Under the pieces are notes generated by a model. That model was not told where the DNA came from. It did not search any database and saw nothing but the letters and a program-made list of their open reading frames with translations. From Macrostomum hystrix (Eukaryota > Platyhelminthes > Macrostomidae): a stretch of DNA of 64,000 nucleotides. Shown here piece by piece: positions 35,870 through 47,440 of the stretch (the first letter of the stretch is position 1; every line of letters starts with the position of its first letter). Where the stretch lies: contig CATNEN010000039.1 of assembly GCA_950097015.1 (NCBI GenBank), forward strand, positions 1,984,001 through 2,048,000. The letters run 5' to 3'. The translations under genes were made by a program, and so were the position numbers.

Positions 35870-38180
35870 AATGTCTAATGTCTTTAATAGCTTAGAATTG
35901 TTTTTAATAGCTGCCTAATCCAAATTGTAACAAGTAAATGTTCCTGAAATTAGAAAAATTGACTTACTACTCAGTTATGTGTGCTTTTTCTCTAAATGTT
36001 ATTTTTGCATGCACTCTAGTCTCTAGACTTTTAACTGTTTTTCTAGTGTGCAGCCAACATGATTGGATGATCCATTAAATAGGCTAGCAATAGCTATTAA
36101 AATATAAGAACCAAACTTTTCAAACTTTATATCAATCATAGACATAGATACATAATTATTATAAGATAAATATTATAACCTAAACAAAATGCCATTGATT
36201 TAGCTAGGTTTTGTAATTATCTAATGTGATTAATTAAGCTTGGCTAATGAGTTGGATCCTACATACAAGTACTAGGCCTACTAATTACTTCTAGTGTCTA
36301 TTCTGTGACAAGCTGACAACTAGCCATTTTTACCAGCTTTTATAATACTTTATTTTGACCAATCTTTACATATTGAGAATTTTATTATGACTATGTTTCT
36401 ATATGATTACGAGTCTGAAAAAAACGCTATGCATTTAGTTCCGGCCACGTAACGGCCATGCATAAATGCATTTAGTTGGAATACATTTAGAAAAAATAAT
36501 GCAATGTCACTTGTTTGTTTTTTGGGATTGCCAGCTTAGCCACAGGCACAATGTAGTGTTATGGATGATACTTTAATAGCTTACTTTCGTTAGTATAAAC
36601 AAGTTTTTAGCCCTCTGATAGGTTCTTAAATAGAAAAAAATTTAAATAGTAATAAGACTGGACCATAACCAGAGAGAAAAGTCTCCCATATGAAATAAGC
36701 TAGATCTTCTTCATCCTTCTAGTCATCCAGTCTGGTGCCAGTCTAGTAATCCTTGGAAAAAGTTGGAATAACGATTGAATGATTTCAATAAAGTGTTCGA
36801 TTTTAACACGCTGAAGATGGCTACATGTTTACCAGATTTAGGGTCAAATTAAGGTATTCGATGCGATATTTAAGTCATTGAAAAGTATACTTTTATTTTT
36901 TGTTTGTTTGCTTGTGAGGATCGCGATAACTAAAATACGCTTGTACAGTTTAATTTTTAGGCAATTCAGCAATTGATTCTTGAGGATTTTGATAATACGA
37001 TAGATATAGATATATAAATACACAGAAACAATGTCGTCAGCTTTAGTATATATAGATATGCATATATCTATAGATACATAGGCATACGAAATACGTAAAT
37101 GAGGACTTTAAAATTTATAGCAAAGTGATAGTAAACGAGGGACGGTCAAATACTTATTTTAGCAACGTGCCGTTTGGTTGTAAACGTAATAGTGTTCGAA
37201 AGTTCTCAATAAATTTGTTTGTCTTTACATCAAAGCTTTTTTTCCAATATAATATTGTTGCTTCTGCTGCATAGATGAACGTGGATTTCCTTTACTTGTA
37301 TGTGAGGTTTACGTAGGCCTGTTCATTTACGGTCATACGCAGATGTACGAGTAACTTAAAATCCTGTACGTACTTTAAATTTGCTTTTCATGATTTTAAA
37401 ACTATCCTTTAGTACATTTAAGTAAACAAATAGTTTTTTATCTTAGATTCAGTCTAAGAAAACTTCTATTGCCGCAAACACAACCATGCCACAAAGAGTT
37501 GTAAAATTACAATGCTTCTCCGTTGCATTATCGTACGTGGTCGCTGCGGCAACAGCGACCTAAATATTCGAGTTAAGTAGACTTAAAGGCTCGCCTACAC
37601 GCAGAACATTGTATGAAAGTTATTTGGCTAATCTAAAGAAAAATGACGACAAAATCGGGCCATCCGAGGCAAACGGCCTAATATAGCCAAAAGTACATTC
37701 TATACAATGAAGACTGGTTCTTGGCGGGTTTCTCAAGCCACTCATCGCATGAGAATCCGATGGCAGCGATTGTTCGAGTTCAGTTAAGGTAGAGTCAATT
37801 GTACTTAATACCTTTACTGCATGTGCTAAATATAAAAAAATATTAATTTAGCATCGGTTAGTAAAGACTGTTAACGGTTAAATTTTTAATTAAAATTCTG
37901 AAATCTTGTTTATTTACAAAAACAATTAGGTCATATTATCATGAAAACACTAAAACGCAGCGGTAAAGTTAAACTTTCGAGTAGAAGGGATATTTAGTTT
38001 TTCAATGAAAAAAATTCGTTGGCAATCATATTACTTGCAGTGGGTCTCAACAGCATTTTAGCTTGTTTTCATTTTAACAAATAATGAGCTAGTGCCAACA
38101 ATATGAGCCTTTAGCGCAGGTCCACAAAAAATCTAATTAACACCTATGACAGGTCCCACTTCTCGAGTGTCAAAGTGCTG
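35870..38180. other. AT-rich intergenic region
   Basis: No gene, SINE or minisatellite recognised over about 2.3 kb, the longest repeat-poor stretch of the window. It contains a perfect 8-bp-stem hairpin at 37539-37560. Confidence 0.5.
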
Positions 38181-38249
38181 AAAGGGTGTACCTCCTACGA
38201 AACAGCATGAGAAAGGATGCGAAAATGAAATGGAGCTGGCGCAAGTCAT

Positions 38250-39927
38250 TCACGTCTTGTCGCGCAGGGTCACCTCCAGATTCGCCATACTGGGCCGGCG
38301 AATCCTGTCCAATGGGAACGTGGCCCCGCCGAGTTTCACTATCGAGGCAGCTGTCGCAGCATCTGACTGCTTTGGCTTTGCCTCGCTAACTGCGAGACCC
38401 AGAAGGGAGAATGGATTTTGCAGTGCGAGCGCTCTAATCAGAAGGCGACCCCTCGGTGGTCGGCTTGCCGCATCCTGGAATAGCCAAGATGCAGATGAGG
38501 CATGTTCTGTTGCACTCGTCTCGTATTGTCAATGGACAATCACTATGCTCGTGGTTTGCAGAAAAAGACACTGATCAAGGATAAAAAATCACTAGATTTC
38601 ACTCAGGACAAGCTCACCTGTTTCACTCTCACAGCCAGGACATCCTCAATCGGCTCTGACACCCAGCTGCCCGCCTGACCAGCTTCAGCTTCGGGATCAT
38701 CCAAAGCGACGGGAGCAAGACGAGTCTGCAGTCGGGCCTGGCGACACTCCACATCCGTCTGGGCCACAATGTCTATGGCAAGCCCCCAGCCGGTCAAGTT
38801 GCGGTCCTTGCAGTCTGGTTAGTTTAGAAGAAACGTTTCAATATTGCGAGTTGGAAGTTCCGATTACATTTAAGAACTCTTCAGAAGTCTGGATGCCAGT
38901 TGCCGAATTCAACTGTCTATGGTGGCTGCCTATGGTAAACTATGTCATATTGAACGCACGTTTTCTTAAATTGAACGCAGTTTCAGTCGAAAATGCCTTA
39001 GACAGTATAGGATGTCAGTAGGAAACACATGAATTTTGTATTATTTTCAAATTGAATTCAGTATCATTCGAAAATACCATAGACAGTACAGTATGTCAGT
39101 ATGAACGAAATGCATTTCGATTTTTTAAACTAAAACATTAATTTCATTTCGGATTTTCAAATTAAACGGAGCTGCCGTCGAAAATGCGATAGACTGTAAA
39201 ATATGTAAACTCACGCTTACCTTCTGTAGAACTGAGCTTGAGCCTGATGCCATGCAAGCACAGCAGCCCGTTGGCTTCATCTAGTCGAGCGCTGAATCGG
39301 AATACGGCCACTGCGAGTCCGGCAGAACGACTGCTTTTAGAGCCACTTCTGGGCTGCCTTGTCTGCAGTAGACTCTCGTAGGTGTAGTTGCTGCTCGGCT
39401 TGCTGAAGCTGAATCGGTGCATGATTGGCACGCACTCGCTGCCTCCGCCGTCGTTGCCATCACCGTCATCGCTCTGCGCCGCAGTCTCATCTTCTTCGTT
39501 GTCGTCCACAGTCGTATCTTGTTCAGTGTCGGTAGTGTCTTCTGTTGTCGCGAGTTTAACAGTTGAACGACGTGTGAATTTCACTGCCAGAGCGACAGAA
39601 ACGATGGCAACGACAACCAGAATTGCCGATAGAGCTGCGATCTCGTGAGAGTACGGAGTATTGAACTCGTAGCCTGCCAAGCCTGCAATGATCAACCCAA
39701 ACGCTAAGTTTAGATGAAGTTGGGGGATATTTCACGCGTGGGAGTCCTATGTAGCACCATCTCTTATAAGCGGTGGACTCACTTGAAGTCTCGCCGTTCA
39801 CTGGAGCGTCGATTGCCGACGCAGCCTGCACTGGACGGCGGCCGGCCTGAAATGCGGAAGTCGCATTAGCGCTGGCCACCTTCAATCCGATGGACGTCAG
39901 CCAACACAGCGCAAGAAATAAGAGCAT
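38250..39927 (-). CDS. Single-pass membrane protein with C2-like region, four exons
   Basis: Exons 39783-39927, 39221-39682, 38618-38814 and 38250-38474 join in matching phases (1, 1, 0) and give 342 residues. The chosen start (39927) places a signal peptide, MLLFLALCWLTSIG, at the very N-terminus. An upstream in-frame Met (40002) would bury it, and TTAAATA at about 40011-40017 suggests transcription starts between them. A membrane segment (ALSAILVVVAIVSVALAV, about residues 62-80) is followed by basic residues, an acidic linker (DDNEEDE) and a region with C2-type strand spacing (GLAVAVFRFSARLDEANGLL; RGRLLIRALALQNP). The plan recalls a synaptotagmin with a single, calcium-site-poor C2 domain, but I cannot name the family. 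Role unknown; type I plasma or vesicle membrane protein is inferred. Confidence 0.72.
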
Positions 39928-40004
39928 CGCACAGGCAGAGCCTCTTGAAGTCTCTGATACAACACAGTCCGCAAATTTAGCTCTTATCACCGTCAACAAC
40001 ACTG

Positions 40005-40420
40005 GCCAGAGTATTTAAGCTTGGGGATTAGACAGCTAAGATCCCTAGCTTATGCTACTAAGCCAATGTTGATAAAAAACAGTCGAAAACAATACCAAGC
40101 CACTGACTATATGCAGCTCTCGCCGCCACCAAGCACGACACTGCGCTCTTCCGCCACCCCCTCAAGCCTTAGTTTATTTCGATTCCACTCACTCGATCGA
40201 GGGGTAGGAGGGTAGGAGAGCGATCGGACGGGCGCACTAGACACTGCGATCCCCCCTGCTAAATGGCGTGACTTTCTTACCCGTACCGCGCTGGCCCTCC
40301 TAACCTGGGCTCCGTGGGATTGGACAGGCCCTGTAGCGGACTCAATTGAGCGCCCATGCAGATACAACAAGTACCAGCCGTGTGTGAACTGGCATGCACT
40401 CCGTGGTCTCTAGCTGGCTA
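40005..40420. other. 5' flank of the C2-like membrane protein gene
   Basis: Holds a weak TATA-like element (TTAAATA on the minus strand, about 40011-40017) and GC-rich sequence around 40200-40340. Open frames here are unconvincing. Confidence 0.35.
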
Positions 40421-40895
40421 TCACTGAGCGAATCCAATGGGCGAATCCAAAAGAACAAACCGCACATTTTTGCACCCAATAGGGTATCGTTTGGGGATTT
40501 CTTGACCTAGCCATCTAATCAGCTTCCGTCGCAGAACTCATAGCTAACCTTTACTAAAAGCTTTTCAATTTTAACTTCTCAAAAGAGAGATTAAATTTTT
40601 CTATCGCTACTACTGATAGGGACACTACGTAGTTTTGAATGAATGAGAGTCTAAATTTAAGTAAAAGAAAAAGATATACTTACTTTTACTTAAGATATTA
40701 AGTAAAAGCTTACTAGCCCTTTGCTTGTACAAGGCCTCACAGATAGCTCACAGATATCAAACTACTTTCCAGCGCCAGAGCACATATAGTAAACATTTGG
40801 CTATCACTGAGCAATAATCACAATTGGCTGTTGACTGCATCTGCGGCATCTTAGAATGAGCATTTGCAGCATTCCTAGAAAGCGTTTGATGGGAA
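40421..40895. other. Intergenic unique sequence
   Basis: Nothing recognised apart from a short AAGTAAAAG-type repeat near 40660-40710. Confidence 0.45.
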
Positions 40896-40896
40896 A

Positions 40897-41690
40897 CAGA
40901 GACAGGGGAACAGAGACTGGGGAACAGAGACTGGGGAACAGAGACTGGGGAACAGAGACTGGGGAACAGAGACTGGGAAACAGAGACTGGGGAACAGAGA
41001 CTGGGGAACAGAGACTGGGGAACAGAGACTGGGGAACAGAGACTGGGGAACAGAGACTGGGGAACAGAGACTGGGGAACAGAGACTGGGGAACAGAGACT
41101 GGGGAACAGAGACTGGGGAACAGAGACTGGGGAACAGAGACTGGGGAACAGAGACTGGGGAACAGAGACTGGGGAACAGAGACTGGGGAACAGAGACTGG
41201 GGAACAGAGACTGGGGAACAGAGACTGGGGAACAGAGACTGGGGAACAGAGACTGGGGAACAGAGACTGGGGAACAGAGACTGGGGAACAGAGACTGGGG
41301 AACAGAGACTGGGGAACAGAGACTGGGGAACAGAGACTGGGGAACAGAGACTGGGGAACAGAGACTGGGGAACAGAGACTGGGAAACAGAGACTGGGGAA
41401 CAGAGACTGGGGAACAGAGACTGGGGAACAGAGACTGGGGAACAGAGACTGGGGAACAGAGACTGGGGAACAGAGACTGGGGAACAGAGACTGGGGAACA
41501 GAGACTGGGGAACAGAGACTGGGGAACAGAGACTGGGGAACAGAGACTGGGGAACAGAGACTGGGGAACAGAGACTGGGGAACAGAGACTGGGGAACAGA
41601 GACTGGGGAACAGAGACTGGGGAACAGAGACTGGGGAACAGAGACTGGGGAACAGAGACTGGGGAACAGAGACTGGGGAACAGAAACACA
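40897..41690. repeat. Minisatellite, 14-bp unit, very homogeneous
   Basis: About 56 copies of GGGGAACAGAGACT with only a few GGGAAA variants. Three-frame openness on both strands follows from the unit and is not coding. Confidence 0.97.
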
Positions 41691-42049
41691 GATAGGGAGA
41701 CAAGGCAGAGGCAAAAACAGATACAAAGAGACAGACAGGGCAAAGATCAGCTGAAAAAAGAGAAGAATTGCCCAATGGTTTGTTATAGTGAAGAAGAGGT
41801 TCGGTCCATTATGTCATGCAGTACTCGGATGGCAAGCCGCTGTTAAGGCTGGTACCCTAGCTTTTGCAGTCTAATTTAGTTCTGCGATTAAAAGATTAAC
41901 AGCTTAGAGACTCAGTTACTCTACTATTCACAGCTCGGGAAGAAATGCTAATTCCTTGTGAGCGAATTTTCTGAAAAAGACTTTGCACTTTAATTCATCA
42001 CAGAGGACTACGAAAGATGTATTGGCTGCTTGAGCCAGTGGCTGCAGCT

Positions 42050-42190
42050 GCGGTCGAGACTGTCGACTGAGGAAGATTGATGGGTTGATGGGGTAGGCTG
42101 AGGGGTAGGAGAGTAGAATACGAGTATAGGGTAGGAGGGTAGGCGGTGGGGTAGGATGGTAGAATGTGTGGTATTAGGGTAGGCCTATAG
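42050..42190 (+). repeat. Degenerate G-rich GGGGTAGG repeat
   Basis: Irregular runs of GGGGTAGG, GGGTAGGAGGGTAGG and the like, with several GGG/GGGG runs close together; G-quadruplex formation is possible. Confidence 0.55.
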
Positions 42191-42850
42191 GCTATGTAGG
42201 TTAGGGGATGTATCTGTCACCAACACTCCTTCCGTCAACAATTCCTGCTCAGCAAAGCTCAAACGAGACAAGGCATCCGCATTCTCCATCTGCCTGCCCG
42301 GCACATACTCCACCTCATAATCGAATGCTGACAGTCGAAGAGCCCAGCGTGTTAACTTCTTTAACACACTGTTTTAGGAAGATTCTTGCGTGGGTTGAAT
42401 ATGTACTTTCAACCGCCCACACATTGGCCAGTGCCTCTCTCTCAATGCTAGAGTAGTTAACTTCTGACTTAGGCAAGGCTCGAGATAGGTACATGACAGG
42501 ATGCCCTGACTGAACAAGGACCGCTCCCAATGACTGCTCACTGGCATCCATTCGCAAACAGACGGGAAAGTTGACGTCAAAGGCTTCACACAGGGATTAG
42601 AGCTTAGGCACTGCTTCATTTGAATGAAGGCCGCTTCAGTTGCAGAGCTCCATTCAAAGACTGTCCAGCTTTCGAACTTAGGAACGAGACGCCCATAGTA
42701 GAACTGAGCAAGTCCCAAGAAGCGCTCAAGGTCTTTGCTGGTCTTTGGTGCCTCGACATCCTGGATTCTCTGAACCATTCCAGGATCCGGCTTGACTCCT
42801 TCGGCATCGATGATGTGACCTGGGAAAGTGTCTGTACAAAATTAATTACG
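42190..42850 (-). pseudogene. Ty3/gypsy pol remnant (RT end to RNase H)
   Basis: Frames on the minus strand read, in order, SKDLERFLGLAQFYYGRLVP (end of reverse transcriptase), RMDASEQSLGAVLVQ and REALANVWAVE (RNase H), then FDYEVEYVPGRQMENADALS (end of RNase H). Two or more frameshifts and the loss of both LTRs and of integrase show a dead fragment. Arthropod and flatworm Ty3/gypsy elements have the same motif order; the lineage cannot be set from this piece. Confidence 0.88.
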
Positions 42851-43265
42851 ACGTATATTTAATCCCAATCCAGGACCTGATCCCGAAGATAGACATTTTT
42901 TGCTACCCGAAAACCACCGCAAATAATTTAACTATAAAATTTCTCGGCGCCAATTTTTCAATTCAATTAGCCGTTGAAAGGTAATAAAGTGTTTCCTGAT
43001 GAGCATTTCATGAAAAGCCGCCCGCGCGCGCCTTCCACTCTTGGATTCGATACAAATGCTTCTTTCAATTTGTAGCGCAGACTTTAAAAACCTGGAGCCC
43101 CAGTTTCAGGCCCGCCCCAATTAGACCATGGCGATGAGCTAAAGATGCGTGTTGATTGATTTTGCTTTCACACCTGCATTAAACCCCAGCAAGGCATGCG
43201 CTTGTATCAAATAGTAATAAAATAAAATTTTAGTTTCGTTCGCTTTAACTGCTCGTAGATATTAA
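42851..43265. other. Unique intergenic sequence
   Basis: No gene or repeat recognised. Confidence 0.45.
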
Positions 43266-43269
43266 ACAA

Positions 43270-43645
43270 TTCTTTTGTCTGCCTCTTGTACCTGGCTGCC
43301 TCCCGTACCCGGCTGCCTCCTGTACCTGGCAGCCTCCTGTACCTGGCTGCCTCTTGTACCTTGCTGCCTCCAGTATCTGGCTGCCTCCTGTACCTGGCTG
43401 CCTCCAGTACCTGGCTGCCTCCTGTACCTTGCTGCCTCCAGTACCTGGCTGCCTCCTGTACCTGGCTGCCTCCTGTATCTGGCTGCCTCCTGTACCTGGC
43501 TGCCTCCTGTACCTGGCTGCCTCTTGTACCTTGCTGCCTCCAGTATCTGGCTGCCTCCTGTACCTGGCTGCCTCCAGTACCTGGCTGCCTCCTGTACCTG
43601 GCTGCCTCCTGTACCTGGCTGCCTCCTGTACCTGGCTGCCGTGTT
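43270..43645. repeat. Minisatellite, 17-bp unit
   Basis: About 22 copies of CTGGCTGCCTCCTGTAC with CCAG/TTGC variants. Confidence 0.95.
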
Positions 43646-43724
43646 TGTAGGTCAAAAACGAACCGATGCGATCGTTTGCCCGCTGACTGCTACTGTTCGC
43701 TTAACAATAGAAAGACCACGCTAC

Positions 43725-44065
43725 TATTACTATTATTATTAATAATTTGGTGACACTAGACCCGCAGCCAGCGAGGAGGCAATTCTGCCCGTTTCGCTGA
43801 CTCCTGAGCACACACGCACACAGATATTGTACGCAGGCATACACACACACAGGTGTGTACATCTGACCTGACTTTCTCATCGTCAGGCAGTGTACATTTC
43901 ACTGTGCCTTGGAGGTCGGCCCTCAAGGTCGTAAATTGCACGACAAGCCACCAAAGCCCTCTCTCCGCGGCTGCGCCCCAAATAAATGTGGCCTCGCCGT
44001 GGAATCGAACTTTGGGACCGTGGTGCGAGAGGCAGACGCATTAACCGCTCTGCTACCGACCTCCC
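43725..44065 (-). repeat. tRNA-derived SINE-B copy 3, full length
   Basis: Best SINE-B copy: on the minus strand the head reads GGTAGCAGAGCGGTTAATGC (A box) with AAGTTCGATTCC (B box). The body follows and the ATT-rich tail lies at 43725-43743. Confidence 0.87.
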
Positions 44066-44600
44066 AAGTAAAGGGTTTTGGAGTGAAGGGTTTTAGAGTG
44101 AAGGGTTTTGGAGTGAAGGGTTTTGGAGTGAAGGGCTTTGGAGTGAAGGGTTTTGGAGTGAAGGGCTTTGGAGTGAAGGGTTTTGGAGTGAAGGGTTTGT
44201 AGTGAAGGGTTTCGGAGTGAAGGGTTTTGGAGTGAAGGGTTTGTAGTGAAGGGTTTTGGAGTGAAGGGTTTTGGAGTGAAGGGTTTGTAGTGAAGGGTTT
44301 CGGAGTGAAGGGTTTGGAGTGAAGGGTTTTGGAGTGAAGGGTTTTGAAGTGAAGGGTTTTGGAGTGAAGGGTTTGTAGTGAAGGGTTTTGTAGTGAAGGG
44401 TTTTGGAGTGAAGGGTTTGTAGTGAAGGGTTTCGGAGTGAAGGGTTTGTAGTGAAGGGTTTGTAGTGAAGGGTTTTGGAGTGAAGGGCTTTGGTGTGAAG
44501 GGTTTTGTTGTGAAGGGTTTTGGAGTGAAGGGTTTTAGAGTGAAGGGTTTTGGAGTGAAGGGTTTTGGAGTGAAGGGTTTTAGAGTGAAGGGCTTCATTT
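44066..44600. repeat. Minisatellite, 15-bp unit, abutting a SINE-B head
   Basis: About 36 copies of GAAGGGTTTTGGAGT with 14-bp variants (one T lost). Confidence 0.95.
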
Positions 44601-45235
44601 TAAATGAAATTGTTTCGATTGAACACAGCAATTGGGGATTCTGTCCAGTATTTTATCAACCTGTATGCACATGTCGACCTGATATTTTAAACCCTGGCGT
44701 TTTCAATTTCGCTATGCACAAAAGAACCCAAAGACTTAAAACTCAAATTATTGACAAGTGACAACAGATGAATGATGACATTGTGTTGAACCTAATCCGG
44801 CACCGCGCCGACAATACCATTGCGCGAGCAGACAGTTCAGACAGCCGGCTTCCTATGGCTCCGGTCTTAATAATTAAAATTTTCGCCAAACCTGACAGTC
44901 GGAGGAGGGCAAGAATATATTAGGAGGCCGTACTCTACCAGAAATCCTTTCATCTTGAATGCTCCAGCCTGCATGGAGATGCAAGGCGAGGAAGTGGGTC
45001 GGAGGCTGGTTGGGAGCTACTGCACTCCGCCCGCAGGCCCCTGAAGTCAATATCCGGCCAGCGGAAGCAGTTCTGACTTCGCTTCTCAGGCAAAGTTGGG
45101 GCGGCTCCACTTGAGAAAGGAATGTTCTCCTGTTCACGAATGGGGGTAGACATATGCAGGCATAATAGGCTTGGCATCTGCAAGGCTTCAAATGAACAAA
45201 TCTTGACTTTCAATTGAGATGATTGGCACAAAGTC
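44601..45235. other. Unique sequence, no supported gene
   Basis: Minus-strand open frames of about 100 codons (44874-45237) overlap in different phases and match no family I know. Confidence 0.4.
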
Positions 45236-45503
45236 ACCAGCCAGCAGCATAACCGCAGCTATTGCGCGGCGTATCTGAGAGCTGCGTACGGCTGTTCAGT
45301 CCATGGACTGGGGAGGAGGACGCTTAACAGCTCATTTAACAGCTGGGTAAACTGAAGCAACGCAGACTTAAATGTCTTGTTAAAGAACATAACTTCTCTA
45401 ACCACATGGCAATACAACTACTTCCCCCATGACACAAACGGCTGTGATTCAAACTCCAATATCTATGCGAGACACCTAAAGCTCTAACCTTTTGGGCAAC
45501 AAG
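45236..45503 (-). repeat. tRNA-derived SINE-A copy 3
   Basis: Body shared with 35545-35862 (GCTGTTCAGTCCATGGACTG, TTAACAGCTGGGTAAACTGA). The head is diverged (GTTTGAATCAC as B box). Confidence 0.78.
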
Positions 45504-45715
45504 CCTTTGTTACTAATGGGATCAATGGCAGAACAGGGAACTTGGCCTCTTGCACTAAGGTCCCTGAGCTCGATTCCTCATGCAATTCACGCCCTTGAGT
45601 TCCAACCCCAAAGGCACAGTAAGAGTGTACACTGCTTGACAAGTAAAAAGTCAGAGCAGATGTACACCTGTGTGTGTGCATTTTCAATAATCGGCGGAAT
45701 GATGTGCTAGTGCTC
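45504..45715 (+). repeat. tRNA-derived SINE-B copy 4, 3'-truncated
   Basis: Contains CTGAGCTCGATTCC (B box), AATTCACGCCCTTGAG and GTGTACACTGCTTGAC. It starts where SINE-A copy 3 ends, head to head. Confidence 0.75.
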
Positions 45716-46560
45716 ACAACCTTCCTGTAAATACTGATATTATTTTTACCGCCCCTACAACTAAAACGCAATGCGCATTCAAAGCTGTGCAATAGCGGAC
45801 ATCAGCCACGCGCTGGCTGGCATAGGATTTATCAACAGAAACGAAGCAGCCAATCAGCCACCAAAAAAATTTCCAGATTTAACGAGGCCGGGGCGAGAGC
45901 CAGTTTTGGCATAACAATATCCCGGATAAAACTGGCGCAAATAAAACTTTTATGACCAGCCAGCCCTTCGGAATGCGCCCTCCCATACTTTTTTCACCCT
46001 GCGAGCCAACGGCTCCAGCCTCCCAATTGAAGAATCATATTCTGTCTTCCAGTTTTTTATTTCTCATTTCGTATTTCTGTCTCGCGTGTCTGCTCATTCC
46101 GAACTCAGCCTTGCATTGGGAGTCTTCGGGTCCTAGTCCAGTCCCAGCGATAACATTCCCATCCTTCATTCTCCCCAATGTCCGAAGCCATCCATTCTCT
46201 CTTGAATTAACTACCTCCCGTCCTCAGCTGACACTGAGATATCCCATTTCCCCTTTCGGTCCGGCTAATCAGCTTCCAAGGCTGCGGGCGAAATCCAAAC
46301 GAAATTTCTGTTTTCTCGCTTCAAGAAATTGGCGGGAATTTGAACTGAGAAAAAATAAAAGCCAGTGCCAGACTTAACTACACAGAACTGATGCCTACTT
46401 TCACAATTTGAGCAGGAAGGCTTGTACAAATACAAAATCTAACAGTACAAAGACTACGGGGTATTTCAAACGATAGCTCCCAAACCAAATGATCGATTTC
46501 CTTTAAAAGTCCACCATATGAATTCGTTGAATCCAGTTCTAACTGTTGTAGCATGGCGAT
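45716..46560. other. Unique sequence, no supported gene
   Basis: Includes 46461-46501, a stretch closely similar to 33268-33298. A plus-strand frame (45952-46377) is not supported by splice sites or similarity. Confidence 0.4.
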
Positions 46561-46569
46561 CTCAACTAT

Positions 46570-46795
46570 CACCTAAAACACTGCCACCCTCTGGCGATCA
46601 GGTATAGGGCCTCGGGCTGCAGGACCGCCCTCACAGAGCGAAAGACAACCCAGGCGATGCCGCTGACCTTCGCGGACGTCTGGACTCCGGTGCCAGCCGG
46701 AAAGACACAGGTGGAGTCGAATGGCAGCAGCTCGACGTGCTGCACTACTCGGCCGGCCTCCGTTCCCGATGGCGATCGACTCGAGGAGTTCACAG
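46570..46795 (-). CDS. Possible coding exon, unidentified
   Basis: On the minus strand a GC-rich stretch reads HVELLPFDSTCVF ... IAWVVFRSVRAVLQPEAL, possibly ending at a donor (TTTTAG|gtgata). Hydrophobic strand-like spacing and the WVVFRS piece recall the GAIN domain of adhesion-type GPCRs, but this is weak. The upstream acceptor is poor and no partner exon was found. It may also be chance. Confidence 0.3.
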
Positions 46796-47356
46796 TCATC
46801 ACAGTCATCACAGTCATCACAGTCATCACAGTCATCACAGTCATCACAGTCATCACAGTCATCACAGTCATCACAGTCATCACAGTCATCACAGTCATCA
46901 CAGTCATCACAGTCATCACAGTCATCACAGTCATCACAGTCATCACAGTCATCACAGTCATCACAGTCATCACAGTCATCACAGTCATCACAGTCACAGT
47001 CATCACAGTCATCACAGTCATCACAGTCATCACAGTCATCACAGTCATCACAGTCATCACAGTCATCACAGTCATCACAGTCATCACAGTCATCACAGTC
47101 ATCACAGTCATCACAGTCATCACAGTCATCACAGTCACAGTCATCACAGTCATCACAGTCATCACAGTCATCACAGTCATCACAGTCATCGCAGTCATCA
47201 CAGTCATCACAGTCATCACAGTCATCACAGTCATCACAGTCATCACAGTCACAGTCATCACAGTCATCACAGTCATCACAGTCATCACAGTCATCACAGT
47301 CACAGTCATCACAGTCATCACAGTCATCACAGTCATCACAGTCATCACAGTCATAC
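46796..47356. repeat. Minisatellite, 9-bp unit
   Basis: About 60 copies of TCATCACAG with four places where a 6-bp TCACAG unit breaks the rhythm. Both strands are open in all frames (for example repeated Met-Thr-Val). Confidence 0.97.
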
Positions 47357-47440
47357 TAGCACCTAGGCTAGTAACTATGCTAGTAAATTTGCTAGTACCT
47401 ATGCTAGAACCTGTGCTAGTAGCCGACTAAGTATGCTAGT
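47357..47440. repeat. Short CTAGTA-type repeat
   Basis: Irregular copies of GCTAGTACCTAT next to the 9-bp array. Confidence 0.6.

Noticed and set aside
46569-47430. Met-Thr-Val, His-Ser and Ser-Gln repeat frames over the 9-bp array
   Set aside because: All frames of TCATCACAG repeats are open on both strands; no independent coding evidence.
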